In this document: piece after piece, positions 1 through 9,626 of the stretch | Layout: each line of letters opens with the position of its first letter | How positions within the stretch are numbered: position 1 is the stretch's first letter | Assembly: GCF_003815975.1 (NCBI RefSeq) | Contig: NZ_CP033932.1 | Coordinates: 806,001-870,000, forward strand | Origin: Chryseobacterium bernardetii | GTDB taxonomy: Bacteria > Bacteroidota > Bacteroidia > Flavobacteriales > Weeksellaceae | DNA length: 64,000 nt | Reading direction: 5' to 3' | Program-made: the position numbers and the translations under genes | The notes under the pieces: generated by a model | Told to the model about the DNA's origin: nothing | Databases searched by the model: none | Seen by the model: the letters and a program-made list of their open reading frames with translations, nothing else

Positions 1-148
1 TTAATTTTTGCAAATATAAAACATTTTTATATTAATGATAATCTTAATGTTTAGTTAAAAATAAACAAAAAAACATAATTTGTTATAAAGTAAACGGCAA
101 AGTGGCAAAAATATTCTTTTTTTCATAGAATGAAAATACACAAAGTAT

Positions 149-175
149 GAAAAAACCCCCATCGAATGAGGGTTT
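149..175 (-). terminator. Rho-independent terminator of the polysaccharide operon
   Basis: Ten-base stem (AAACCCCCAT at 153-162 against ATGAGGGTTT at 166-175, with one G-U pair on the minus strand) and a 3-base loop. A short T-run follows on the minus strand. It lies just past the Wzc-like stop codon at 182. Confidence 0.8.
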
Positions 176-181
176 AGGTCT

Positions 182-2674
182 CTATTTTTTATTAAACATT
201 GTCTGCATTTTATTCCGTATCCTAATTAATAACGGTTCTCTATAATTTTTATCTTCATCAAAATACCCGTAGCCATAACCGTAGCCGTAGCCGTAACCAT
301 ATCCGTACCCCTGTCTTGTATTATAGTCATTATAAATAAGTCCTAAATGTTCAATTTCATTATTCTGATATTTTTCAGTGATGAGCTTCATCATATATTT
401 CTCGGTATATTCATGACGTACCACATAAATATTGGCATCGGAATATTTCATAATTTCATAAGAATCTGCTACCAACCCTACCGGTGGTGAATCTATGATA
501 ATAAAATCATATATTTCTTTAAGCTCCTGTATAAAATCAACGTTCCTCTGGCTCATCAGCAATTCTGAAGGGTTTGGAGGAATAGGTCCTGAAGTGGCAA
601 CATCCAGATTCGGGATTTTGGTGTGATTAATAATCTGATCAATTCCTACTTCTCCTGTAAGATAATTTGAAATACCATATTTATTATCAATCTTAAAATC
701 GCCAAAGATTTTTGGCTTTCTAAGGTCCATTCCTAACAGAATTGTTTTTTTGTCGCTTAATCCCAATACGGAAGCCAGGTTAATGGAAACATAGGTTTTT
801 CCTTCTCCTCCAACAGAAGAGGTTACTAAAATGACCTTACCTTTTCCATCTTCGTTATCCATCAGGAATCTCATATTAGCTCTGATTCCTCTAAAAGCTT
901 CTGAAACTGATGATTTCGGCTGTTCTAAAACAGTAAGCATATTTTCACTGCTGTTATTTCCAATGACTCCAAGAAGTGGGATTCTTGTTACGCTTAACAG
1001 TTCTTTAATATTTCTGATCTTATTATCAAGCAGCTCACCTATCAGAATAAACAGGATAGGGATAAATAACATTATAGCTATTATTCCTGCTTTCGCCATT
1101 TTTATATTAGGGCTTATAGGTCCCTGCCCAAGATTCTTCGCGGGGTCAATTACACTGATATCAGACTGGTTGGTTGCCACATTTAAACGTGCCTCATTCT
1201 GTCTGTTTAAAAGACTGCTATATGTAGCTTCAATCATATTATACCCTCTTTCTGCATCCAGATACTTTCTTTCTTTTTCAGGATAAGACTGTAAATCGGA
1301 ATTGGCATCTGCAACCTTCTGATCAATTTTATTGATCTCATCGTAATATTTGTTATAGTAATTCTTCAGACTGTTAAAAGAGCTGTTTTTAGCTTCATTA
1401 ATCATTCTGTTTATTTCCTTCATTGGCTCGGATGCAGGCTTATAGATTGTAGCTAATTCTGATCTTTTTGCATACAGAGCCTTAAGCTCACTCACAGAAG
1501 CAGAGAACATTCCATCTTCGAAACCTGCCGCATTTGTAGCGATCATCTTATCAAAATTCTGTGACTGAAGTGTATTTCTGATCGTATTCAGTGAGGTGAC
1601 TTTGCTTACAATATCTGCTTTTTTAGCTTCAAGATCTTTTATTGTTTCCAGAGACTTTTCATCTCTATCCTTAATGTTATAAAGTTTTTCTGTGGTTTTC
1701 AGATAATTCATAACATTTGCTGCAGAATCTAGTCTTTTACGGATCTTATCCAAACTTCCCTGCAGATAATCTGTGGTATTCTTATTAACGGTATTTTTAT
1801 CTTCAAGTCTTTTTTTCTGAAGTTCAGCTACTGATTTATTAAGAAAGTTTACTGTGCTGTTAAGATTATAGCCTCTTTTATTGATGATCATAATGGTATT
1901 GATCTCTCTATCAAAGTTTACAGCTATAGTAGAAACAATATCATTAACTGTCTGGTTTATAGTCGTTAAATTAACAATAATATTATCTAACTTAATACTG
2001 GGAGTAATCGGATTCTGAACCAGCTTGAATCTTAAGTTCGGAGAGTTATACCATTCATTTACTCTAATAACTTTGTTTGCCGGTCTGCTGTAGGCATTAA
2101 TATTTTGAAAACCTTCTGCTTCATAACTGTACAAACTTGTAGCCTGCCCTTCTTCCGGCAGCACCACTTCATAAGCACCATTTCCTTTTGGCTGTAATGT
2201 AATCGGATAATTTACCTGTTGAAGATGTTTTCTGTCGATTTCAAGAAAAACCGGGGAATCATCTTTATCTAAATAAGTAGATTTTATAAATCCTTTGGTA
2301 GAATAATTTACAAACAGATCCAATTCTTTAACCAGATATTCATTGTGAGATCTGGAAAGGAGCATTTTTTTCAGATAAATTCCATCCTGATTTCCTCCTT
2401 GTCCCCAAATGAAGTTAATTGACTGATTAGGGCTGAAATAACTCGAAGTATTATTGGAAATACTCAGGGATAGATCTGAAGAATATACATTCTGTGCATA
2501 ATATTTGCTATATGCCCAAGAAATGGCATAACCGATAAGGAACATAAAAGCAAACCAATACCAGTTCTTAAGTATCCTTCTTAAAAAATGCTCAATATCA
2601 AACAATGCAAAAGTTCCGTACTTCTCTTTGGGAGTTTCGCTTTTTCCTACTTTAGTATCTTTTCCTGGAATCAT
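182..2674 (-). CDS. Wzc-like polysaccharide co-polymerase and tyrosine autokinase
   Basis: An 830-residue inner-membrane protein that controls polymerisation and export of an exopolysaccharide or capsule. A Wzz-type N-terminal part has a transmembrane helix at about residues 37-56. A long coiled-coil periplasmic segment follows, then a second helix at about 528-547. The cytoplasmic BY-kinase domain has Walker A (GGEGKT, about 620), Walker A' (LLGMDLRKPK, about 646) and Walker B (FIIIDSPP, about 727). The C-terminus carries a run of alternating Tyr-Gly (about 789-803), the expected tyrosine cluster for autophosphorylation but unusually regular. The ATG start is 4 bases downstream of the Wza-like stop codon, so the two form an export pair in one operon. 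The family assignment is firm; the polymer is unknown. Confidence 0.93.
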   Translation of the reverse strand: MIPGKDTKVGKSETPKEKYGTFALFDIEHFLRRILKNWYWFAFMFLIGYAISWAYSKYYAQNVYSSDLSLSISNNTSSYFSPNQSINFIWGQGGNQDGIYLKKMLLSRSHNEYLVKELDLFVNYSTKGFIKSTYLDKDDSPVFLEIDRKHLQQVNYPITLQPKGNGAYEVVLPEEGQATSLYSYEAEGFQNINAYSRPANKVIRVNEWYNSPNLRFKLVQNPITPSIKLDNIIVNLTTINQTVNDIVSTIAVNFDREINTIMIINKRGYNLNSTVNFLNKSVAELQKKRLEDKNTVNKNTTDYLQGSLDKIRKRLDSAANVMNYLKTTEKLYNIKDRDEKSLETIKDLEAKKADIVSKVTSLNTIRNTLQSQNFDKMIATNAAGFEDGMFSASVSELKALYAKRSELATIYKPASEPMKEINRMINEAKNSSFNSLKNYYNKYYDEINKIDQKVADANSDLQSYPEKERKYLDAERGYNMIEATYSSLLNRQNEARLNVATNQSDISVIDPAKNLGQGPISPNIKMAKAGIIAIMLFIPILFILIGELLDNKIRNIKELLSVTRIPLLGVIGNNSSENMLTVLEQPKSSVSEAFRGIRANMRFLMDNEDGKGKVILVTSSVGGEGKTYVSINLASVLGLSDKKTILLGMDLRKPKIFGDFKIDNKYGISNYLTGEVGIDQIINHTKIPNLDVATSGPIPPNPSELLMSQRNVDFIQELKEIYDFIIIDSPPVGLVADSYEIMKYSDANIYVVRHEYTEKYMMKLITEKYQNNEIEHLGLIYNDYNTRQGYGYGYGYGYGYGYGYFDEDKNYREPLLIRIRNKMQTMFNKK

Positions 2675-2678
2675 AAGA

Positions 2679-3533
2679 TTAAAGTCTTTGTAGGATTGTA
2701 TATAGAGTTAATGCAGTCGTAATTGCTGTTACACCAGTAAGTAAGGTCTGGATAGGATCTTTACCGAATCCGTTCAAGCTTTTCTTTCTGGTGTTAAGAT
2801 AGATTTCGTCTCCGTTCTGTACATAATAGTAAGGAGAGTTCATCAAATCTTCACGGGTAAGATCTATTTTAGCAATTTTGATACCTTCCGGAAGCTTTCT
2901 GTGAATCACAATTTCTTTTTTGTCGATTGTTCTGTTTAATCCACCGTTAATAGCGAGAGCTTCAGTAATTGTGAGTGTATTTTTATGAGCTACTTTCTCT
3001 CCGGAAAGGCCTGTAGTTTCTACATCACCTAGTATGTAATAGGTAATCCCATCCGTATTCAGTCTTACTTCCGATTTTCCTTCCTGGAAGTTTTCGTTTA
3101 CCTTAGCCTGTATTTCCTTTGCTACATCATCAAGAGTTCTTCCTTCTGCCTTAATGTAGCCTATTCCAAAGACATTAATATCTCCATTAATATCCACTTT
3201 TAGGCCATTAAAATAGAAGTTGACATTTCCTCCGACTGTAGAACTGCCCCCACCCATTGCTGCACTGTTTACAGCTCCTCCGCCACTTACTCCGCCTGTA
3301 GTATTGTAACTAGAGTAAAACTGTGCTGCATCTCCTTTGGGAGTAGTCACAATATTAAGGTTAAGCATATCATTTTTGGTAATCCTGTAAACAGGAATAT
3401 TGTAGGGAACAAGACCTTCTTCATTAATTACAAGGCTTTCACTCGGCTGTAAATATCTTACATCCTTTGTTGTGATGCACGAGGTAAGTAAAAAAGGTAA
3501 TAATAAAAATAAATACTTAAAATTCTTCATCAT
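2679..3533 (-). CDS. Wza-like outer-membrane polysaccharide export lipoprotein
   Basis: A 284-residue protein starting with a lipoprotein signal peptide (LLPFLLTSC, lipid-modified Cys near residue 19). The N-terminal polysaccharide-export (Poly_export) domain is recognisable from the VYRITKNDML segment. A SLBB-like region around residues 165-215 contains YILGDVETTG and ALAINGGL. The middle holds a Gly/Ser-rich low-complexity insert (about residues 80-100). The C-terminus has one hydrophobic segment. It is expected to form the outer-membrane channel that works with the Wzc-like kinase downstream. A TACTTTTG box on the minus strand (3557-3550) could act as a local -7 element, but no well-spaced -33 box is visible. 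Confidence 0.9.
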   Translation of the reverse strand: MMKNFKYLFLLLPFLLTSCITTKDVRYLQPSESLVINEEGLVPYNIPVYRITKNDMLNLNIVTTPKGDAAQFYSSYNTTGGVSGGGAVNSAAMGGGSSTVGGNVNFYFNGLKVDINGDINVFGIGYIKAEGRTLDDVAKEIQAKVNENFQEGKSEVRLNTDGITYYILGDVETTGLSGEKVAHKNTLTITEALAINGGLNRTIDKKEIVIHRKLPEGIKIAKIDLTREDLMNSPYYYVQNGDEIYLNTRKKSLNGFGKDPIQTLLTGVTAITTALTLYTILQRL

Positions 3534-3568
3534 ATTTGAATATTGTTTACAAAAGTAATATTTAATTG

Positions 3569-4687
3569 TTAATTTTTGTTATTTCTTAACCGATATATCA
3601 AATCCGGTAAATATGCTCCCATAAAGCCCAGCAAAACAACAATCAACAACAGCAGATTCACATTGATATGTCTCAGATAATAGGCTACTGCTACAATCAT
3701 TAAATAGTAGACAATAATATAAAATGTGGATCTTCTATGAGTAAGGTTTAATTTTAGAAGTTTGTGATGAATATGGTTTTTATCTGCATCAAAGGGAGAT
3801 TTTTTATTATAAAGTCTTACGCAGATTACATTCAGCGTATCCACAATAGGTAATATCAAAATCGCTACAGCTACTACCGGAGCAGACTGCAGGTGATACC
3901 TTGGGACATCTGCAAGCTTTTTGTCAATAAAAATATCTATAAAGCAGATGGAAGTAAAAGCCAACAGAAAACCTAAAAGCATGGAGCCCGTATCTCCCAT
4001 AAATACTTTGTTGGTTCTGTAATTTGAAAGGTTGTAGTATAAAAATGCCAAAACAGTTCCTACAATGACTACTGATAGAACCACCAACGGATAGTTATAT
4101 TCACCTAACCTATAATAACTTATTCCAAACATTGCACTACAGATTACGGAATATCCTCCTGCAAGACCATCAATTCCATCAATAAGATTGAAAGCATTAA
4201 TAAGGATAATAAAAGTAACAATACTGAATACTACACTCACAAAATAGCCGAGCTCAAAAACGCCAAATATTCCAAAAAGGCTTCTGATCCTGATATCTGA
4301 ACCAATTACAATTAATGAGGATACTAAAATCTGAGCTACAAGTTTTTTGTATGCCCTCATGACCACAATATCATCCATTACTCCAATATACAGGAGAATA
4401 ATTAGTGAGGCAAACAGGAATTTATACAGGTCGAACAGCTCGTAAGCAAAAATAGAGGCGCATATCCCTATGGAATAAAAGATGGCAATGCCTCCAAGAT
4501 TTGGAATTTTTCTAAGATGTGAGCTTCTGATACCTGGTTCATCCATAAGGTTCTTCCTCCTGGATATCTTTACAATAGTAGGTATTGAGAAAAAGGTAAT
4601 TAAAAAGGAGAATACAAAGCCTAGTCCTATTTTTATATAGAAAATAGGTATTCCCGATCCGCTTAAGAACAATTCAAAGTTTTTCAT
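3569..4687 (-). CDS. MraY/WecA-type undecaprenyl-phosphate sugar-1-phosphate transferase
   Basis: A 372-residue polytopic protein of the PNPT family, which starts lipid-linked glycan synthesis by moving a sugar-1-phosphate onto undecaprenyl phosphate. Family landmarks are visible: a DD pair (MDDIVVM, about residue 104), NLIDGIDGLAGG (about 167), FMGDTGS (about 229) and the basic HIHHKLL motif (about 305) typical of the WecA/TagO branch rather than MraY itself. About ten hydrophobic segments are present. It lies 35 bases upstream of the Wza-like gene, so it is probably the priming enzyme for the same polymer. The sugar substrate cannot be read from the sequence. Confidence 0.92.
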   Translation of the reverse strand: MKNFELFLSGSGIPIFYIKIGLGFVFSFLITFFSIPTIVKISRRKNLMDEPGIRSSHLRKIPNLGGIAIFYSIGICASIFAYELFDLYKFLFASLIILLYIGVMDDIVVMRAYKKLVAQILVSSLIVIGSDIRIRSLFGIFGVFELGYFVSVVFSIVTFIILINAFNLIDGIDGLAGGYSVICSAMFGISYYRLGEYNYPLVVLSVVIVGTVLAFLYYNLSNYRTNKVFMGDTGSMLLGFLLAFTSICFIDIFIDKKLADVPRYHLQSAPVVAVAILILPIVDTLNVICVRLYNKKSPFDADKNHIHHKLLKLNLTHRRSTFYIIVYYLMIVAVAYYLRHINVNLLLLIVVLLGFMGAYLPDLIYRLRNNKN

Positions 4688-4784
4688 TCTTTTCTTATCC
4701 TGTACACATTATTTCTTCAGTTAAACCGGTGAAGCATATTTTCACCATATTCTACTGTCCGAGACAATTGCACTTACATTTGTG

Positions 4785-5786
4785 TTATATCAATCTTCTT
4801 ATCAACTTTTTTTGTCCGGCAAAAAATAACAGATAAAAAATCTTTTTTTTCACTGGCAAAGATAAAAGATAATTTGTACCAAAACGACTATAGTTCAATA
4901 TATCTTGAATTTTTATTTGTCTTTCTCTTATGAAAACAGACAGTTTATCAGCCATGCTGTAAAATGTTGTTTCATCTTTTACGAAGGCCAGATAGGCCAA
5001 AAAAGAGTACACTCCTTCAAAAATCTGAAAGTTTCTCAGCTCTTTCTCTTTATGGGCATATACGGATTGGCTGAATACACTTTCCACATCCTGTACAGCC
5101 TTCAGTATATCAAGTCCTTTTTCCGTATGGGTTTTGGTGATAGAATCCGTACGTTCAAGGTATTGATAGTGAAAATTCTGTGTCTGTGCAATGGTTTCAC
5201 ACTCCAGCAACAGCTGTGGGATCAGCTGAATATCTTCAAAATGAACTCCTTTTTTAAATCTTTTCTGATTAAAAAGTTCTTTTTTGAACAATTTATTACA
5301 GGCAAAGTAGCTTATATCTGAAAAAACGGAGAAATGATCTTCCAGTTTTATTTTTTCCGGCATATTAGGGATCTGGGTCAGCTTTTGGGTGACCGATCCG
5401 TTTTCATCTACTTTCTGAATATTACAGATTACTATTTCTGCCCGATGTTTTTGAGCGAGATGAAGCATTTCTTCAAACATGGTTTCCGTAACATAATCAT
5501 CACTATCTACAAAACCTATGTAATCTCCTGTTGCTCTGTCTATACCAAAGTTCCTTGCATCACTTAACCCTCCATTATCTTTGGTAAATGCTTTTATTTT
5601 ATCGGGATACTTATCTTCAAAACTTTTAATGATCTCCCCGGAATTATCTCTGCTTCCATCATTTATTACAAGAATTTCGACATTCTGATGGGTTTGATTT
5701 ACCAGAGAGCCGAGGCATTTTGCCAAATAGTTTTCGACATTATAAACGGGAACAATAATTGAAATTCTTGAGGGAACGTTGGTCAT
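4785..5786 (-). CDS. GT2 family glycosyltransferase
   Basis: A 333-residue GT-A-fold glycosyltransferase. The N-terminus (SIIVPVYNVENYLAKCL) and VINDGSRDNSG form the nucleotide-sugar site. GFVDSDDYV at about residues 91-99 is the metal-binding DxD region. Downstream EDIQLIPQLL resembles the acceptor-side ED motif of these enzymes. There is no convincing transmembrane helix. The ATG lies only 3 bases after the stop codon of the pseudo-arginase gene, so these two are very likely co-transcribed. Probably adds a sugar to the polymer primed by the downstream WecA-like enzyme; donor and acceptor are unknown. Confidence 0.88.
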   Translation of the reverse strand: MTNVPSRISIIVPVYNVENYLAKCLGSLVNQTHQNVEILVINDGSRDNSGEIIKSFEDKYPDKIKAFTKDNGGLSDARNFGIDRATGDYIGFVDSDDYVTETMFEEMLHLAQKHRAEIVICNIQKVDENGSVTQKLTQIPNMPEKIKLEDHFSVFSDISYFACNKLFKKELFNQKRFKKGVHFEDIQLIPQLLLECETIAQTQNFHYQYLERTDSITKTHTEKGLDILKAVQDVESVFSQSVYAHKEKELRNFQIFEGVYSFLAYLAFVKDETTFYSMADKLSVFIRERQIKIQDILNYSRFGTNYLLSLPVKKKIFYLLFFAGQKKLIRRLI

Positions 5787-5789
5787 ACA

Positions 5790-6860
5790 TTAAAATTTCG
5801 TCAGTCTTGCATTCAGCCAGCCTTTCTTAGCATCATCAAAATCCTTTCTTGAGCATGGAATACAGTTTTCTATATTTTCATCGTCACCAAAATACCACAA
5901 ATTACTGAAAGTATCACGCTTAAATGCAAATTGTCTGTCATCAATTAAAACATAGAACAGTTCATACTGTCTTTCCTTGGGATGAGAATACTGAATATTG
6001 ATCCCTTCAATGAGATACCAGAGCATTTGTGCTAAGAGCTGATGGTTCAGCTGGTTCTCTGAATAAATATTATAATTGAATATTCCTACCGTCTTCAGGT
6101 TTTCACTCAACCCGATCTCTTTCATATAGGCGCAAATTTCTCTTCTGTTCAGCCCATTTACCTGTGGATTCATAGAGAACGGTTCACTAAAGCTTTCTAT
6201 GGCATCACAATTTACTGTAACCAGATCTGCTTTTCTGAAGAAAGGCTCTGTTCTTTCGGTAGAATTCATCATTTCTGCTAAACGGACGATATCAAATTCC
6301 ACTTCTTTAATCAACCGCACAGAATCCATTTCATTTAAATGCTTCTGATAGCCCAAATGGTGGTAATTTTTAATAGAAAAGTTTTTAGCTCCGAAGATTT
6401 TCCCCAGGAAAGTATATTCATTAATTTCTTCTCCCTGTTTAAGGGAAATAATATTGCTGATCTGAGTGTAATTGATACTTTTCTGATGGAAATTCAATGC
6501 TGAAAACAATGAAAAAGCAAAATCATTGGAACCACCAATAATCACCGGAAGTGCTCTTTTATAATGACAGGCTGATAATACTTCCTGCAAAATATAATGG
6601 GTATCCTGAACAGATTTACCTGAGACGAGATCACCAAGATCCACAATCGGAATTTCAAAATCCAGCTGTGCAAGTTTGTAAAATTCTTGCCTTATTGCCG
6701 TAAAATCCTGTACTTCTGCATCACCACCTGCCCCTCTATAATCCGAAACGAATAAAAGAACAATACTGTCCTCTTTTATATCTTTTGTGATCCGGTTTCC
6801 GATCTGCCAGCTTTCTGTTTTAAAATTCCTTGGTGAAATGATAAAGTCTTCAAAATCCAT
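5790..6860 (-). CDS. Arginase/formimidoylglutamase-fold protein lacking metal ligands
   Basis: A 356-residue protein recognisable as a ureohydrolase-fold member from overall pattern (FVSDYRGAGGDAEVQ near the start, PVIIGGSND about residue 110, TVNCDAIE about 215). Homologues in flavobacteria are usually named formimidoylglutamase. The manganese ligands of true members are not there: the GGDHS-type motif reads GGSND, the DAHxD segment is replaced by NIISLKQG, and the SxDxDxxDP motif reads TVNCDAIESFSEP. Catalysis by the usual binuclear manganese mechanism is therefore doubtful. It lies between topA and a glycosyltransferase, with no hut genes beside it. A non-enzymatic or altered role is inferred. 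Confidence 0.72.
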   Translation of the reverse strand: MDFEDFIISPRNFKTESWQIGNRITKDIKEDSIVLLFVSDYRGAGGDAEVQDFTAIRQEFYKLAQLDFEIPIVDLGDLVSGKSVQDTHYILQEVLSACHYKRALPVIIGGSNDFAFSLFSALNFHQKSINYTQISNIISLKQGEEINEYTFLGKIFGAKNFSIKNYHHLGYQKHLNEMDSVRLIKEVEFDIVRLAEMMNSTERTEPFFRKADLVTVNCDAIESFSEPFSMNPQVNGLNRREICAYMKEIGLSENLKTVGIFNYNIYSENQLNHQLLAQMLWYLIEGINIQYSHPKERQYELFYVLIDDRQFAFKRDTFSNLWYFGDDENIENCIPCSRKDFDDAKKGWLNARLTKF

Positions 6861-6960
6861 ATTGTAACCTGAAAGTATAATAGTTTAATAATTGCTTGGT
6901 ATAACAAACATACAAAAAACGCTACAACTGGGGAATGCTGAGAAGGCTTTTATTCATAAA

Positions 6961-6993
6961 AAAAGCCGTTAACATAATTTGTTAACGGCTTTG
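6961..6993 (-). terminator. Terminator of topA
   Basis: Perfect 10-base stem AGCCGTTAAC (6964-6973) / GTTAACGGCT (6981-6990) with a 7-base loop. On the minus strand it is followed by a T-run (about 6956-6963). It separates topA from the pseudo-arginase gene. Confidence 0.88.
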
Positions 6994-7009
6994 TATGATA
7001 TAATTAATA

Positions 7010-9571
7010 TTATTTCTTCTTAGCTGCCGGCTTTTTAGCAGCTGTAGTTTTCTTAGTAGTTGCTGCCTTTTTTGCTGCAGGTTTTTTCTTTTCTGCAAAG
7101 GCATTTTTATCCTGATCTGTGATCCATTTCTTTACTTCTTCCAGGGAAATTTCTTTCAATTCTTCTGCATCGTACTTGGTATCATCACTTTTCTTTGGAA
7201 TTTTGAACATGGCTTTTCCAAATTTGATGAAAGGTCCCCATCTACCGTTTTCAAGAGAAATCTTTTCTTTTTCCCATTGCTGGATATATCGGTTGGCTTC
7301 TTTTTCAAGCTTGGCATCAATCAGTTCATTGATATCACTTTGGGAAAGATTATCAAAGTTATATTTCTTCGGAACATTCACGAAAATATCTTTGTATTTA
7401 ATGAACGGCCCGAATCTTCCGGTTCCTTTGGTTACAGGTTCTCCTTTGTATGTAGCAATCGGAGCATCCGCTCTTTTCTTCTCGTTAATGATCTCTTCCG
7501 CACGGTTTTGATCTACAGAAAGCGGATCTTCTCCTTTCGGAATGCTGATGAAAGTTTCTCCCCACTTTACATAAGGCCCGAACCTTCCTACTCCAACGGA
7601 AACGGCATGCCCTTCATAATCATTTAGCTCAAAAGGTAATTTGAACAGCTCCAATGCTTCTTCAAAGGTAATGGTTGCAATATTCTGGCCTGCCATTAAT
7701 GACGCGAAGATTGGTTTTTCTTCATCATCTGTTTCTCCGATCTGGATCATGGCTCCAAACCTTCCGATTCTGGCATGAACATTTTTACCGGTCTTCGGAT
7801 CAACCCCTAAAAGTCTGTCTCCTGTTGCACGGTCTGCATTTTCTTCTACATCTTCAATTCTTGGATGGAATTTAGAATAGAAGTTTGTCATCATTTCTTT
7901 CCATTTCTGGTCTCCGCTTGCAATTTCGTCGAAGCTTTCTTCTACTCTTGCCGTAAAGCCATAATCAAGGATTTCTCTGAAATTATCTGTTAAGAAATCA
8001 TTCACAACTTCTCCTATGTCTGTAGGAACGAACTTATTTTTATCTCCACCGAATTTCTCTTCCAGAACTGATTTTTTGATTTTATCTTTTACCAAAGACA
8101 TTTTGATTACTTCACGGGTATGTGGTTCAATCTCTCTTTTATCCACATATTCTCTGTTCTGGATGGTCTGAATAGTGGGCGCATAAGTAGACGGTCTTCC
8201 AATCCCTAATTCTTCAAGTTTTCTAACCAATCCGGCTTCAGTATATCTTGCACTTGGCCTTGTAAATTTTTCTGTTGCCGTAATGGATTTATAGCTTAGT
8301 ACTTCGCCAACTTTTACTTTTGGTAATAGTTTTTCATTGTTTTCCTCATCATCGTCTTCAGTCTTTACAATCCCGTAAGCTTTAAGGAAACCATCAAAGA
8401 TGATTACTTCCCCCTGAGCTTCAAAATGATGTGGTAATGAAGTATTTCCGATCTCAATTACTGTTTTTTCAATTTTAGCATTCGCCATCTGGGAAGCTAA
8501 TGTTCTTCTGTAGATCAGCTGATACAGCTTATTCAGCTGTGCATCTCCAATGCTCTTCACTCCGAAATCTGTAGGACGGATGGCTTCGTGCGCTTCCTGG
8601 GCAGAAGCTGATTTTGTTGTATAATTTCTCGGAGAAGAGTATTCTGCTCCGTATTCTGAGATAATCTGTTTTTTGGCTCCTTCAATGGCTTCCTGAGAAA
8701 GGTTTACGGAATCTGTTCTCATGTACGTAATGAATCCTTCCTCATACAGTCTCTGTGCCAGACGCATGGTATTGGTTACATTATAACCTAATCTTGAAGA
8801 AGCTTCCTGCTGTAGTGTGGAAGTGGTAAAAGGTGCAGATGCAGAACGTGTTCCAGGCTTGGTTTCAACATTCAGAACTTTAAATTCTGTAGTTTTTGCC
8901 TGTTCAAGGAATTTTTCTGCTTCAGCTTCTTTCCCGAAGTCTTTTTTAAGTTTGGCAGCAATTTCCTGTTCTGTATTGTTTAAGAAAATTCCGTCCAGTT
9001 TAAAACTTGCTTTAGGCACAAACTCACGGATTTCCTTTTCTCTTTCAACAATTAACCTTACGGCTACCGACTGCACTCTTCCTGCGGAAAGCCCTGGTTT
9101 TACTTTTTTCCATAAAACCGGTGACATTTCAAAACCTACAATTCTGTCCAGCACCCTTCTTGCCTGCTGGGCATTTACTAAATTCTGATCAATATCCCTT
9201 GGATTTTCAATTGCTTTTAGAATGGCATTTTTAGTAATCTCGTGGAAAACAATTCTTTTTCTGTTTTCAGGCTTCAGTTTCAATTCATCTGCTAAGTGCC
9301 ATGCAATGGCTTCTCCCTCGCGGTCTTCATCGGAAGCCAGCCAAACCATGTCTGCTTTCTTTACCGCGGCCTTTAATTCTGTAACCAATTTCTTCTTGTC
9401 TGCAGAAACTTCGTAATCAGGACTAAAGGTGGCAAGATCTATTCCCATTCCTTTTTTAGGCAGATCCCGGATATGACCGAAACTGGATTTTACTTCAAAA
9501 TCCTTACCTAAATATTTCTGAATAGTTTTTGCCTTTGCCGGGGACTCTACGATTACTAAATTTTTCGACAT
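7010..9571 (-). CDS. topA: DNA topoisomerase I (type IA)
   Basis: Relaxes negative supercoils by transient single-strand cleavage. The 853-residue protein starts MSKNLVIVESPAKAKTI, the beginning of the Toprim domain. LASDEDREGEAIAWHLA is the acidic metal site. The catalytic tyrosine is in FITYMRTDS. The C-terminus holds several repeats of the GRFGPFIKY type instead of zinc fingers, then an Ala/Lys-rich tail (about the last 30 residues) likely to bind DNA non-specifically. The reading frame is open upstream to a TTG at 9592, but a TACTTTTG -7 box at 9597-9590 and homology to known N-termini favour the ATG at 9571. Confidence 0.97.
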   Translation of the reverse strand: MSKNLVIVESPAKAKTIQKYLGKDFEVKSSFGHIRDLPKKGMGIDLATFSPDYEVSADKKKLVTELKAAVKKADMVWLASDEDREGEAIAWHLADELKLKPENRKRIVFHEITKNAILKAIENPRDIDQNLVNAQQARRVLDRIVGFEMSPVLWKKVKPGLSAGRVQSVAVRLIVEREKEIREFVPKASFKLDGIFLNNTEQEIAAKLKKDFGKEAEAEKFLEQAKTTEFKVLNVETKPGTRSASAPFTTSTLQQEASSRLGYNVTNTMRLAQRLYEEGFITYMRTDSVNLSQEAIEGAKKQIISEYGAEYSSPRNYTTKSASAQEAHEAIRPTDFGVKSIGDAQLNKLYQLIYRRTLASQMANAKIEKTVIEIGNTSLPHHFEAQGEVIIFDGFLKAYGIVKTEDDDEENNEKLLPKVKVGEVLSYKSITATEKFTRPSARYTEAGLVRKLEELGIGRPSTYAPTIQTIQNREYVDKREIEPHTREVIKMSLVKDKIKKSVLEEKFGGDKNKFVPTDIGEVVNDFLTDNFREILDYGFTARVEESFDEIASGDQKWKEMMTNFYSKFHPRIEDVEENADRATGDRLLGVDPKTGKNVHARIGRFGAMIQIGETDDEEKPIFASLMAGQNIATITFEEALELFKLPFELNDYEGHAVSVGVGRFGPYVKWGETFISIPKGEDPLSVDQNRAEEIINEKKRADAPIATYKGEPVTKGTGRFGPFIKYKDIFVNVPKKYNFDNLSQSDINELIDAKLEKEANRYIQQWEKEKISLENGRWGPFIKFGKAMFKIPKKSDDTKYDAEELKEISLEEVKKWITDQDKNAFAEKKKPAAKKAATTKKTTAAKKPAAKKK

Positions 9572-9589
9572 TCTAAAAAAAATTTTTTG

Positions 9590-9597
9590 CAAAAGTA
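9590..9597 (-). promoter_or_regulatory. -7 promoter element of topA
   Basis: On the minus strand this reads TACTTTTG followed by C, matching the Bacteroidota -7 consensus TAnnTTTG, about 19 bases upstream of the topA ATG. A clear -33 TTG at normal spacing was not found. Confidence 0.5.
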
Positions 9598-9626
9598 AAG
9601 CTTTTTTATTATATACTTTTTTGAAA

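Noticed and set aside
831..1286. A 151-codon plus-strand frame opposite the Wzc-like gene
   Set aside because: Antisense shadow of the kinase and coiled-coil region; composition is low-complexity and hydrophobic by chance.
5790..6860. Calling this gene an active formimidoylglutamase (hutG) in histidine breakdown with the lyase at 56405
   Set aside because: The metal ligands are missing, the two genes are 50 kb apart, and the lyase sits in a pigment operon.
9572..9592. Upstream TTG start for topA
   Set aside because: The -7 box lies inside this extension and TopA proteins begin with the MSKNLVIVESP-type segment.
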